Assembly: GCA_024222455.1 (NCBI GenBank)
Contig: JAAEPD010000147.1
Span: forward strand, 1 to 64,000
DNA length: 64,000 bases
Source of the DNA: Aureispira sp.
Lineage (GTDB): Bacteria; Bacteroidota; Bacteroidia; Chitinophagales; Saprospiraceae
Direction: 5' to 3'
Positions 37,701 through 44,321 of this stretch are shown here, one piece after another; within the stretch, counting starts at the first letter, position 1, and each line of letters begins with the position of its first letter. The notes under the pieces are model-generated. The model saw only the letters and a list, made by a program, of their open reading frames with translations. It was not told the DNA's origin and did no database searches. Both the position numbers and the translations under genes were made by a program.

Positions 37701-40700
37701 CCCAACATTGTTAGGATCGCTTTCTACTTTAACCGTCACTTCAGAAGTTGCATTAGCTCCAACATGATTGGGCGCTATAAACGAGAACCAAACAGTTTGT
37801 TCTATCCCAAATGGGCTAGGCTCTCCTGGTTCTGTGTCTGCACAGAAATTGACATAGTCTACACCATTATTAATGTTTCCGCCAACAGGAACTGTACCTA
37901 AATCTATATGATCACAAATCAAGTCATTGGTTGGAATAGGTACACCTGTAGTTTGACTCAATGTAATATCAAAATAACCTTGTGTATCGAAGAACGAACC
38001 ATCTACCATTATAAAGTAAGTGTGTCCTGCCTCTAAACAATGTACTGTTATACTTTCGTTGAATATAATAGGATCGTACTCACTATCAATCTCAAAGAAA
38101 GAACCTGTACAAGAATCATTGCTAGAACCATATACTGCCAACTGTAAATCAATAGAGTTTTGATTTCCAAATGGCCAAGGTAAACTAGAAGTTGCATCTA
38201 CATTAACTGCATAAGGTCCACCTGTAGGAGGTGTTGTGAACTTATACCAAACAGTTTTGTCTGTTCCAAAATCAGAAGGATTAGGGTCACCTATATCATC
38301 TGCACAAAGGTTGTGTTGGTTAAGCAACGTTGTAGGACCTCCTGTAAATGGATTTCCCATATCAATAGCATCACAAATCAAATCATTAGTAGCTACTGGA
38401 ATTGCAGGTATTTCTGTAATTTCTATATCAAAATAACCTTCGATACCACCTAGAATAGCTAACCCACCACCATCGACTTGTACATAATAGGTTTGACCTG
38501 GATTAAGACAATATACATCAGCATCAAGGTCATAAATCACTAAGTCATCTCCACTAAATTCTTCTCGCCAAGGACCTGCACAAGTACCACTAATAGTTTC
38601 CCAAACAGCAACTTGTAGATCAATAGCATCTGTTCCACCAAAAACGGCATCACTATTCAAATCAATATTAACATTACCTGTAGAAGGTGCTACAAAGGTA
38701 TACCAAACAGTTTGATCACGTCCCCAAGCCGAAGGATTTGGCTCCCCTGCTGTACCAGCACAAAAGTTGTTTTGTGAAGGGTGTGAAGGACCAGGAGTAG
38801 TTCCTACAGATGTTCCTGTTGGGTCACCTAAAGCGATGGCATTACAAGGAAGATCATTAGTTGCTGGAGGATCACGAGGATCACCATAGACTTCTATATC
38901 AAAAATACCTTCTTGTAAGTCAGGATTCAAGATAGAACCTTCTCCATCTACCAAGATAAAATAAGTACGACCTGGTATCAGACATTCAACTTCCATGTCT
39001 TCATCAAATAGTAATCCTATCCCATCATGCTCACTTTTTAGCTCAGTTAGATTACCTGTACAAGTCATATTATCAGAATCATAAACAGCTACTTGCAAAT
39101 CGATTTGATCTGCAGTAAAAAATCCATGATCGTCTAAGCGAACCTCTACTTTACCTGAAGGTGGTGCTACAAAGGTGTACCAAACCCCCATATCATTCCC
39201 CCAGTTGTTAGGGATAGGTTCAAAAATATTATCTGCACAATAGTTGTTTTGATTATTTAGACCAACTGTCCCATTTGGTGCAGGTTGTCCTAATGGAATT
39301 GCATTACAAATTTCATCGTGAGGAGCAGGAGGAATCACTCCATCCGTAACAGTGATATCAAAAATACCATCTACATTAATTCCCGAACCATCTACTAGAA
39401 TCCAGTAAATTTGACCTGGCTCTAAACATTTTACGTCTAAGTCCTCATCAAAACCAAAGGGGCTATAATCGCTATCGATATAACTAACATTCCCTGTACA
39501 AAGGTTGTTGTCTGTTTCGTATAAGGCTAATTGTAAATCGACTGCATCTACACCTATTGGCCAAATCTGATCACTTTCTGCATCTATTATCACATGCCCA
39601 GAAGGTGGTGCTGTAAAACTAAACCATACCGTTTTGTCAGAGGCCCAGTTGCCTGGAATAGGATCATTGGTGTTGGTAGCACAGACATTGGATTGGCTAA
39701 GGTTGGGTGTACCTACAGAACCATTGGCGGGTACTGCTCCTAAATGTTGGGCATCACAGATCATATCTCCTGCTTGCTGGACTCCATCGTCAAAGATTTC
39801 GATACCAAAAAATCCTTCTTGCCCTGCTGAGGACAGAAAATTCCCTTCTCCATCTACCAATACAAAATAGGTTGTATTGGGTTGCAAACATTCTACAGGC
39901 ATTTCTTCATCCCAGAGCACACCTATCCCATCATGTTCTTTTTTGATTTCTGTTAGTGAGCCTGTACAGGTTCCATTACTAGACTCATAAATTGCTAACT
40001 GTAGATCTAACCCATCCCCTAAGTTTTGAGGATCGCTTACTGCATCTATGCGAATAATTGCTGCAGGATTGGCTGGTGTAGTAAACTGAAACCAAACACC
40101 TTGATCATTGCCCCATGGATTGGGCTCACCTGCTCCACTAGCACAATAGTTTCCATAATTGCTTAATCCATTGTTTCCTATAGAGCCATTAGATGGTAGT
40201 GTACCAAGATTAACTGCTCCACAAATTAAGTCATTAGCCGCTCCAGGAAGGTTGAATGCTCCTGTAGCTATGATTGTAAAGTTAACAGTACCCCAACTTC
40301 CATTAGAACCATTATTAGGTATAGTCATGGTATAATTGGCACTAGCACCTGGTGCTGGTGGCGTAAAGTTTTGTGTAATTGTTTCTGTACAACTCTGACT
40401 CACTACACAAACACCTCCATCATCCTCAAATGCACGAAATCTAATCTGAAGGTTTGTGGGATAATTGTTAGGACAATCAAAAGTTTCATCATACTGTGTA
40501 TTGGGTGGGTTGGTAAAACAAATACCTGCTCTAGGATAAGTTGTCCAGCCTTGTCCAGCAACCTCAAATCGCCAATGACGTTCGGGACCTCCCCCAAAAA
40601 AACCGTCAGTACAAGAGGTTCCAGAAGAACCACTGTTGACAATAACTCTCAATCGTACCTGTGCTTCAGTCAACACAGAAGAGGACGATATAATAATAAT

Positions 40701-40733
40701 TATCCAAATAAATTGTAGTAGTCTAATGTTCAT
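28779..40733 (-). CDS. Giant secreted repeat protein: PPC-like and SprB repeats, T9SS/gliding C-terminal domain
   Basis: 3984 residues. A signal peptide (…SSSVLTEAQ) and a unique 165-residue N-terminal part precede eight PPC-like repeats of about 150 residues (residues 167-1381; each with 'ND.IC.A..LG', 'VWY.F.AP.SG', 'DLQ.AVY.S.N..C.G', 'C..PG.TY.V.VDG'). Two divergent Cys-rich relatives follow. Residues 1701-3803 contain 27 SprB repeats of about 78 residues (core 'SCNGG.DG', 'TY.WS.GQTT', 'AGTYTVTVTDANGC'). The end (FIPSAFSPNGDKVNDHF… WDGTFKGK… VFVYYIEVRYLDG) is the gliding-motility C-terminal (CHU_C) sorting domain recognised by type IX secretion. SprB itself is a mobile gliding adhesin in Flavobacterium; a cell-surface adhesin is the likely role here. 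Confidence 0.92.
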   Translation of the reverse strand: MNIRLLQFIWIIIIISSSSVLTEAQVRLRVIVNSGSSGTSCTDGFFGGGPERHWRFEVAGQGWTTYPRAGICFTNPPNTQYDETFDCPNNYPTNLQIRFRAFEDDGGVCVVSQSCTETITQNFTPPAPGASANYTMTIPNNGSNGSWGTVNFTIIATGAFNLPGAANDLICGAVNLGTLPSNGSIGNNGLSNYGNYCASGAGEPNPWGNDQGVWFQFTTPANPAAIIRIDAVSDPQNLGDGLDLQLAIYESSNGTCTGSLTEIKKEHDGIGVLWDEEMPVECLQPNTTYFVLVDGEGNFLSSAGQEGFFGIEIFDDGVQQAGDMICDAQHLGAVPANGSVGTPNLSQSNVCATNTNDPIPGNWASDKTVWFSFTAPPSGHVIIDAESDQIWPIGVDAVDLQLALYETDNNLCTGNVSYIDSDYSPFGFDEDLDVKCLEPGQIYWILVDGSGINVDGIFDITVTDGVIPPAPHDEICNAIPLGQPAPNGTVGLNNQNNYCADNIFEPIPNNWGNDMGVWYTFVAPPSGKVEVRLDDHGFFTADQIDLQVAVYDSDNMTCTGNLTELKSEHDGIGLLFDEDMEVECLIPGRTYFILVDGEGSILNPDLQEGIFDIEVYGDPRDPPATNDLPCNAIALGDPTGTSVGTTPGPSHPSQNNFCAGTAGEPNPSAWGRDQTVWYTFVAPSTGNVNIDLNSDAVFGGTDAIDLQVAVWETISGTCAGPWREEFSGDDLVIYDLDADVYCLNPGQTYYVQVDGGGLAILGGIEGYFDIEITEIPAIPVATNDLICDAIDMGNPFTGGPTTLLNQHNLCADDIGDPNPSDFGTDKTVWYKFTTPPTGGPYAVNVDATSSLPWPFGNQNSIDLQLAVYGSSNDSCTGSFFEIDSEYDPIIFNESITVHCLEAGHTYFIMVDGSFFDTQGYFDITLSQTTGVPIPTNDLICDHIDLGTVPVGGNINNGVDYVNFCADTEPGEPSPFGIEQTVWFSFIAPNHVGANATSEVTVKVESDPNNVGNSVDLQLAVYESSNNACTGSLSLLEDGDDDPVFSFDAEVNLTCLYPGRRYWVQVDGSILNQEGYFHIEIEDDGAGVRPPYNILCNAVNLGQVPNGGSINNGVDYQNHCSDVEPGEPNPSAWSREQTVWFTFEAPASGNVEIELNSDPNNLGDEIDLQVAAYMSATNSCVGPFVELGSSHNPFGSNEDLTLECLVAGQTYFVQVDGATGGLFGGVEGYFTIEVKDDGGSTNFPYNNDICNAYNFGVPNTTQTINNETNECANVEFGEPGVGNYATNTVWYQFTAPPSGRVEIEVNSTNIFFGMDPEVYLFSSSNNTCTGSFSRIESSNWPTAIIPENIEATCLTPGNTYFIQVDGSGLVDEGTFNISIEDIYPQYGTGNPGDPEPNNNYCDSATMLTVQAESCLNANGTFQQFNYGQPTISYNPAYAQGCNGNCGDTWYSFTMPSSGVAVVEGNDDGVGGGIIGDFSELTVVAYTGTCGNLTPLDCDGGGLFDDVSFEVSAPPGTTVFLQVFNDDGDDDGEDYEICVSEGCGADHCLNALTVPMQPNVPYCFNTAGAGGEDVSGGTPGYFECSEGDNPEHSLYYSFLSDCNGSDVTLHVINAISNGNCLLGITPSDGFNISLFQDSTPCDNNPAALVDCQTFTSCDVMPINWSQTYTSLQPNTSYVIQIDGGFSFLGGDNSGEIMITTTTNPLLSPVTTPLSCSGQNDGTASAQIVSGGVPPFSFVWSTGATDSTITGLAAGTYYVTVTGSNNCFDTSHAVITTPNPIFANINSVVDESCNNACDGAATVVGSGGNITTGYTYLWDANAASQTAAIATGLCAGAYTVSVFDNDGCYESATVNIGNPNPIIASVASATAATCNGICDAQATVQATGGTVAFDYGYTWPSGNLLATSTGLCAGDYLVSISDDNGCYDTIRVVITQPTSVTATIANQTNVACNGDATGSAEILAANGTPTYTYTLYNAGGQVSTGTSNVFSSLTADDYGVLVEDANGCQDSVVFTITEPTALTATLVSTIDVSCNGGTDGEITVQADAGAGVAPYQYTLDGVNFNSTGLFSSLSANNYTVTVRDTNGCTITVPVSIIEPAAINIALDAQTVASCGVCDATANITASGGAGGFTYQWPSGETTEDATGLCSGNNIVTVTDANTCTATLTINIGNSGALNVNSTITQAISCNGDCDGAINITPLGGTAPYIYSWSTGETTASLTGLCANTYVATVSDNAGCFVVETINLTEPDVLQSLAAEVQGVSCNGLSDGQATATPSGGTTAYSYLWDNGETTQTASALTAGGHLVTVSDANSCSTVANVTITEPTALAVTIQNTTPSDCGNTGCNGTATISVSGGAGPYTYAWSNGNTTASPIDLCPNFNAITITDANGCTATDNINIPSNSSLAISIINITTPDCYTDCNGSAIVSAAGGNTTVPYTFIWDDPNAQTSAMATGLCAGTYHVTVSDVDSCSSAIAVVVTEPDSLNATAAVSSDYNGADVSCNGDSDGQATATVVGGTTNYTYAWSSTGTNQVASGLSAGSYIVTVTDANGCADTALVTLIDPTIIVPAIDTAINVSCNGGSDGSSIARGTGGTGTLTYNWSNTQSGPTTTGLAAGIHTVTVSDDNGCAAVTTVVISEPNAITTTISSIAALCNGAADGNATVVATGGTTPYTYIWSDGQTDQTATGLAAGGYDVTVTDANSCVTITSVVVTEPSTLTLTIDNTQNPSCNGFTDGEANANIIGGTTNYTFVWTDGQTNQTATGLGVGTHAVTVTDANGCTIADSATLTEPTVLSVTDAMTPVSCNGGADGSIALTVGGGTAGYTYSWSNTQSGQTATGLIAGVYTATITDANSCTMTITTTVTEPSAVITTATITSDYNGAQLSCADSDDGTAVANANGGIGPYTYYWVNGQTTQTVTGLQASLYPVTITDANGCTDTASVSITPPPVLTISTTILSNYNGYNISCAGGSDGVAQVSANGGTGAYTFVWSDGQTSTTVSGLNPGTYAVSVTDINSCWTMTTDSLTQPEPLALVVTNLQDVNCNGGSDGQAIANPSDGVLPYQFVWSNGETTQTATGLDEGTHTVSITDANGCTIDGTVTIGEPTVLAASSTVIHVNCNGGNDGAVAITATGGTAPYSYDWITGATVDNVTGLTAGTYTVIVTDANGCTDLVVSTVTEPTLLTASSSVTSDYNGAQISCNGANDGTANALGAGGTAPYTYLWSNGQNTEDATGLVAGTYTATIADAHGCETTTTITISEPTTVQATANVSSNHNGFDISCVGASDGAATATASDGTGPYTYLWSDGQTTTIATGLVAGTYTVVITDVNGCTISASTTLIDPAALSLSTTNLQNVSCSGGTDGQAQANMGGGATPYTYNWSNGESTQIANNLTQGTHYVTVTDANGCSLSELVVITEPGPLSISRYVIQDVACYGDSDGHINVTPTGGTPGYSFLWSNGETTGTIWNLSAANYTVVVTDANGCTFSETYTVGQPNQIIVNFIDVVGVTCKDDHDGQATPVVTGGTGGPYSFSWDAGYIDSVIVYLPYGNNTLTVTDDNGCTGVGTVFIDNPDGMEITTWHTNVTCYGDSNATANVTASGGSGPITYQWSTGETTTTVTGLNAFELYWCTVTDTKGCEIVQEVFIYQPSPINAKITDVIDIECNGGDEGQIEVMLYQGSGTPPFRYTWSNGAVFGDGLSSRAAGLKAGDYTVTLTDDNGCFITLDTSVAQPDGLVAEATGSRTKCFNSDDGQIAIKAYGGTPPYLYYLKDSIPNTDSVFTNLSPGKYQVGVIDAYNCGYETYATITRPDSIVLEVPDDMEIFRGETVDFNVFMPVNAPDNPKITWTPSDWLDCDTCHHVKAQPWESTNYVVNVQGDNGCPNYADIFVKVNEREDVFIPSAFSPNGDKVNDHFMVYAGPSVDVVQKFMIFDRWGELIVSHNDSPPNLGGHGWDGTFKGKLMNTGVFVYYIEVRYLDGSVEVFKGDVTLLR
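29325..35633 (-). repeat. Array of 27 SprB-type repeats
   Basis: 6309 bases encode 27 units averaging 78 residues, with consensus Cys-Asn-Gly-x-x-Asp-Gly near each start and a second Cys in DANGC near each end. Five units (11th, 16th, 17th, 20th and 21st) carry an insertion of the DYNG/NYNG/NHNG type before the first Cys. The last four are more divergent and contain more Lys, Asp and Glu. Confidence 0.85.
36590..40235 (-). repeat. Array of eight PPC-like repeats
   Basis: About 3645 bases encode eight units of roughly 152 residues, opening with NDLICGAVNLG, GDMICDAQHLG, HDEICNAIPLG, NDLPCNAIALG, NDLICDAIDMG, NDLICDHIDLG, YNILCNAVNLG and NNDICNAYNFG. Confidence 0.85.
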
Positions 40734-41170
40734 AGCCTAATAGTATTTATAGTAATAGTCTGTACATTTTTAACTTCATTAAGAGTTAAAAACAATCGTA
40801 AACTTTTCCAAAAAACTGACAATTAGAGGTTAGTAAGGTTAATCATCAAACTAAAGATCTCCTTAATTATCAACTCATTAGAAAAGATTCACAGACTAAT
40901 GTTATGGGTAATCACCAACATGAATGGTCATTACATATGTTTTATGGTAGTATTTTAGTATTCAAAACCAGTATTAAGGGGCTGATTTTAAACTAGTTGC
41001 TTTTTTTCTTTGGTTTTCTTTGGAACTAAAGGGTAAATATACATATTTAAAACGATAAGATGGGTCAAAACATTGCCACAAGTAGGGCAAATTACAGGGT
41101 TTTAGAATCTTCCTTGATGATACATGGAGTTATAACTTCTAAAAATCAACTATGTTCACTAAAAAGTGAC
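40734..41170. other. Intergenic region upstream of the giant gene (no gene seen)
   Basis: 437 AT-rich bases between the start of the giant gene and the stop of the LRR gene, both on the minus strand. It holds the promoter candidate at 40793-40822. A plus-strand frame at 41060-41272 enters the LRR gene antisense and is not convincing. Confidence 0.6.
40793..40822 (-). promoter_or_regulatory. Candidate promoter of the giant gene
   Basis: The minus strand has TTGT (40822-40819), 18 bases, then TACGATTG (40800-40793), one mismatch from TAnnTTTG, about 60 bases before the ATG. Confidence 0.4.
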
Positions 41171-42076
41171 TTAAAAAAGATAACTAAAATCAAATTCTAT
41201 GGCTGTGTTGGGCAAGAGTTCTTGCAAGCGGTCTTGCTGCTGAAAAGAGAGCTTATGTTTGGAGAACATTAGGTTTTTGAGTTGGGTGCATTGGGCTATG
41301 GTATCAGGGACATGCTCAATAGGATTTCCTGACAGATCGAGGTATTCTAGTTGTGAGAGTTGACCAATTTGTTCGGGAAGTTCATTCAGTTGATTATAAC
41401 TAAAATTAATGAAAGTTAGCTTAGGCAGCTCACATATTTCTTCCGGAAAGACAGAGAATTGGTTAGTTGTTAGCATTAAGGAATGCAACTCTCTGCATTG
41501 AGCTATTGCATAAGGTAAAAAAGTTAGTTTATTGTGTCCTAAATCAATGAATTCTAACCTAGACAAATAGCCTAACTCTTCAGGCAATTGAGTAAGATGG
41601 TTGCCTCTTAACTGTAGTCTTTTTAGATTGTGTAAGTTGCGAATATTAAGAGGTAGCTCTTTTAGATAGTTTTTTTGCAAATCTAACTCTTCTAAAGTAC
41701 TCAACTGTCCAATTTCGACAGGTAAAAATCTCAAAAAATTATTGATTACATTGAGCTTTTGTAGCTGATCTAAATTACCAATTTTTGATGGTAATTCTTT
41801 TAGCCCTAAATCATTAATAGTAAGCTCTTTTAAGTGCTTCAACTGTCCTATAACATGAGAGAAATGCTCTAAAGGTTTAACTATTTGGAGGCTGCCTTTA
41901 GAAAAGAATGTATGAACATTATGAAGACTCAACTCTTGAGGTAAAAAATCAGTGTAAGGGCTCAATAAATTGCCTAAGCCTACCTCTTGACCTTGTGCTA
42001 GCTGATAAGCCAAGTTGATATTCTCGGAGCATCCACTTTGGAATAGATTTAATATATTTTGATGCAGTTCTGACAT
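41171..42076 (-). CDS. Leucine-rich repeat protein
   Basis: 301 residues, no signal peptide. From about residue 80 there are nine LRRs of about 23 residues of the 'LxxLxLxxNxLxxLPxxIgxL' type (LKELTINDLGLKELPSKIGN, LEELDLQKNYLKELPLNIRN, LEFIDLGHNKLTFLPYAIAQ, LEYLDLSGNPIEHVPDTIAQ), followed by a short C-terminal cap. The N-terminal 75 residues are unique. Such cytoplasmic LRR proteins are numerous in some Bacteroidota and serve as protein-binding modules; the partner is unknown. No operon partner is visible. Confidence 0.85.
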   Translation of the reverse strand: MSELHQNILNLFQSGCSENINLAYQLAQGQEVGLGNLLSPYTDFLPQELSLHNVHTFFSKGSLQIVKPLEHFSHVIGQLKHLKELTINDLGLKELPSKIGNLDQLQKLNVINNFLRFLPVEIGQLSTLEELDLQKNYLKELPLNIRNLHNLKRLQLRGNHLTQLPEELGYLSRLEFIDLGHNKLTFLPYAIAQCRELHSLMLTTNQFSVFPEEICELPKLTFINFSYNQLNELPEQIGQLSQLEYLDLSGNPIEHVPDTIAQCTQLKNLMFSKHKLSFQQQDRLQELLPNTAIEFDFSYLF

Positions 42077-42090
42077 CTACTAAAATTAAG

Positions 42091-42120
42091 ATAGCGAGGC
42101 ACTTTTAGGCACCTCGCTAT
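42091..42120 (-). terminator. Terminator after the acyl-CoA dehydrogenase gene
   Basis: ATAGCGAGG (42091-42099) pairs with CCTCGCTAT (42112-42120), 36 bases after the stop on the minus strand. The U-run is modest. Confidence 0.6.
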
Positions 42121-42155
42121 TGTTTCTTATAATCTTCTGATAATGTAGATTATTA

Positions 42156-43310
42156 TTATTTCAAGATATTTCTAGAAATTACCAATTTTTGGATTTCAGA
42201 AGTACCCTCTCCAATTGTACATAATTTAGAATCACGGTAGAATTTTTCTACAGGGAAGTCTTTAGTATAACCATATCCTCCATGTATTTGAATAGCCTCT
42301 GTAGAAGCTTTCACACATACTTCAGAAGCATAGTATTTGGCCATTGCTCCAGCAGTTGTCATCTTCTTACCTTGGTCTTTTAGTGCTCCGGCTTTACGAG
42401 TCAACAACTCAGCTGCTTCGATCTCTGTAGCCATATCTGCTAATTTGAAAGCAATAGCTTGGAATCTTGAGATAGCTTTACCAAATTGCTCACGCTCTTT
42501 AGAGTATTTCAAGGCAGCTTTGTAAGCACCTTTAGCAATACCTAATGACAAAGCAGCAATAGAAATACGTCCACCATCTAAGATTTTCATAGCTTGGATA
42601 AATCCATCACCTTCATTGCCTAGTAATTGGCTCTTGTGTACACGACAGTTATCAAAAATCAACTCAGCAGTTTCGGAAGAACGCATACCTAATTTGTTCT
42701 CTTTTTTACCACCAGAAAATCCCTCCATACCACGCTCTATAACAAAAGCACTAATTCCGTGACTATCTAGCAAATCTCCAGTACGTACCAACACTACTCC
42801 AACATCACCAGAAATACCATGTGTAATCCAGTTTTTAGTACCATTGATCACAAAATAATCACCATCTTTTGTTGCAGTACATTGCATACGCATAGCATCA
42901 CTTCCTGTGTTGGCCTCTGTCAATCCCCAAAATCCTACATGCTCTCCGCTAGCCAACTTAGGTAAATATTTTTTCTTTTGCTCCTCGTTACCAAACATCA
43001 AAATATGGTTAGTTCCTAAAGAGTTGTGTGCAGCCAATGATAGTCCGATAGAACCACATACTTGAGCTACTTCCTCTATGATTGTAATATAAGCTTGGTA
43101 GCCTAACCCTGACCCACCATATTCTTCTGGCACCACTACTCCCATAAAACCTTGCTCACCCATTTTGCGGAACAAATCTTTTGGAAAAAATTGAGTCTCA
43201 TCCCACTCCATCAAATGTGGACGAATATGTTTTTCTGCAAAAGTGCTTGCACTTTCCTTGATCATTTGTAGATCTTCAGAAGCCTCAGGTGTCATATAGC
43301 TAGTATCCAT
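42156..43310 (-). CDS. Acyl-CoA dehydrogenase
   Basis: 384 residues with the full short-chain-type architecture: an N-terminal helical domain (…RPHLMEWDETQFFPKDLF), 'VPEEYGGSGLGYQAY', the FAD-contact 'WGLTEANTGSDA', the middle beta domain, 'GRISIAALSLGIAKGAY', 'REQFGKAISRFQAIAFKLADM', 'IQIHGGYGYTKDFPVEKFYRD' and the catalytic base Glu368 in 'IGEGTSEIQKLVI'. It catalyses alpha,beta-dehydrogenation of acyl-CoA in fatty-acid or branched-chain amino-acid breakdown with electron transfer to ETF. It stands alone, so chain length cannot be told from context. The ATG is preceded by a nested dyad at 43328-43391. Confidence 0.95.
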   Translation of the reverse strand: MDTSYMTPEASEDLQMIKESASTFAEKHIRPHLMEWDETQFFPKDLFRKMGEQGFMGVVVPEEYGGSGLGYQAYITIIEEVAQVCGSIGLSLAAHNSLGTNHILMFGNEEQKKKYLPKLASGEHVGFWGLTEANTGSDAMRMQCTATKDGDYFVINGTKNWITHGISGDVGVVLVRTGDLLDSHGISAFVIERGMEGFSGGKKENKLGMRSSETAELIFDNCRVHKSQLLGNEGDGFIQAMKILDGGRISIAALSLGIAKGAYKAALKYSKEREQFGKAISRFQAIAFKLADMATEIEAAELLTRKAGALKDQGKKMTTAGAMAKYYASEVCVKASTEAIQIHGGYGYTKDFPVEKFYRDSKLCTIGEGTSEIQKLVISRNILK

Positions 43311-43712
43311 AGTATTTTGATTTTAACTTGTTAAACATTAGGATTGGGTTTTGTAGCGGCCCCAATCAATAAGACGCTGCGAATTTAACAAATTTTTGTA
43401 AGTAATTTAAGATTGAATAGAGAATAACATCCGTTTTTAGATTAGAATGTCATATTCTTATATAAACAAGCTTCTTTTATTCCTTCTAATGTACACTATG
43501 AAAAAAATAATACAAAAACCCAGAATCATGTAGGATTATTGGTATCATCATCTATAATTTTTAACTTTACTAGGCAAAAACCCAAGCCCCCCTTAAAAAA
43601 CTGATAATCAACACTCAATCAAACACCATTTAATTTTTATATACTTTTATTTATCATCCAATTATAAAGCTTTAGTAAAAAAGCTAGCCCGTTTAAAAGA
43701 CAATTAAGCAAA
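43311..43712. other. Intergenic region between divergent genes (no gene seen)
   Basis: 402 bases. Adjacent to the dehydrogenase start is a nested inverted repeat: TTGTTAAA (43328-43335)/TTTAACAA (43384-43391) enclosing GATTGGG (43342-43348)/CCCAATC (43361-43367). The remainder up to the lipoprotein ATG is AT-rich without coding signal. Confidence 0.55.
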
Positions 43713-44198
43713 ATGATTAAATATTCCTTAGCATTCGCAATTCTCTTTATCATAGGTTGTTCTCCAGCAGGGGATCAAGATTCAAATAATAACAATAATG
43801 ATAATAGTGCTACTCAAAATGCGAATAGCTCCACTCAAAATTCAGATCGAGAAGGCCTTGAGGCATTTCTTAAAACTGCTTCAGAGGGTTGTAGTGTAGA
43901 AGACTCTCTTGACAATATTTACATTATTGATGATATGGGTGAGTTTGTAGCATTTGATGAAAACTCTGACAAGGTATTATTTAGGGGTGAATACTGCAAG
44001 ATTAAGGATAATCAAATAGAGTGTTTGGGATTTGAAAAAAAAGCTAACAATGCAGATACTCTTAAGACTATTAATTTTCCTGAGAACTACGGATTAGACA
44101 AAAGTGAATACTGCGTTCTTGATCAATTTGTGATTGATACTAAGAGTCGTACAGTCAATAAAGTAGGGCAAAAAGTAAATTATTGTGAAGAGCATTAA
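43713..44198 (+). CDS. Small lipoprotein
   Basis: 161 residues. MIKYSLAFAILFIIGC is a lipoprotein signal with the lipobox FIIGC; the mature Cys is followed by an Asn/Ser/Gln-rich linker (DSNNNNNDNSATQNANSSTQ) and a globular part with three Cys. No family recognised. Followed by an imperfect hairpin (44209-44225/44237-44252). The next gene begins about 100 bases later on the same strand, so the two may be linked. Confidence 0.7.
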   Translation: MIKYSLAFAILFIIGCSPAGDQDSNNNNNDNSATQNANSSTQNSDREGLEAFLKTASEGCSVEDSLDNIYIIDDMGEFVAFDENSDKVLFRGEYCKIKDNQIECLGFEKKANNADTLKTINFPENYGLDKSEYCVLDQFVIDTKSRTVNKVGQKVNYCEEH

Positions 44199-44321
44199 TT
44201 AAAGTTGTTAGGGTTTGTTCTTCTAGTTTTTTAATTAGAAACAACAAGCCCTGTATTTAATGATTTTAGAACATTTTTTAAAAATTTCAAAGCTATTCAA
44301 TATAGGTTAATAATATTTTTC

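Noticed and set aside
41060-41272. Plus-strand 70-residue frame
   Set aside because: Its 3' half is antisense to the conserved LRR gene, no homology features, and no promoter.
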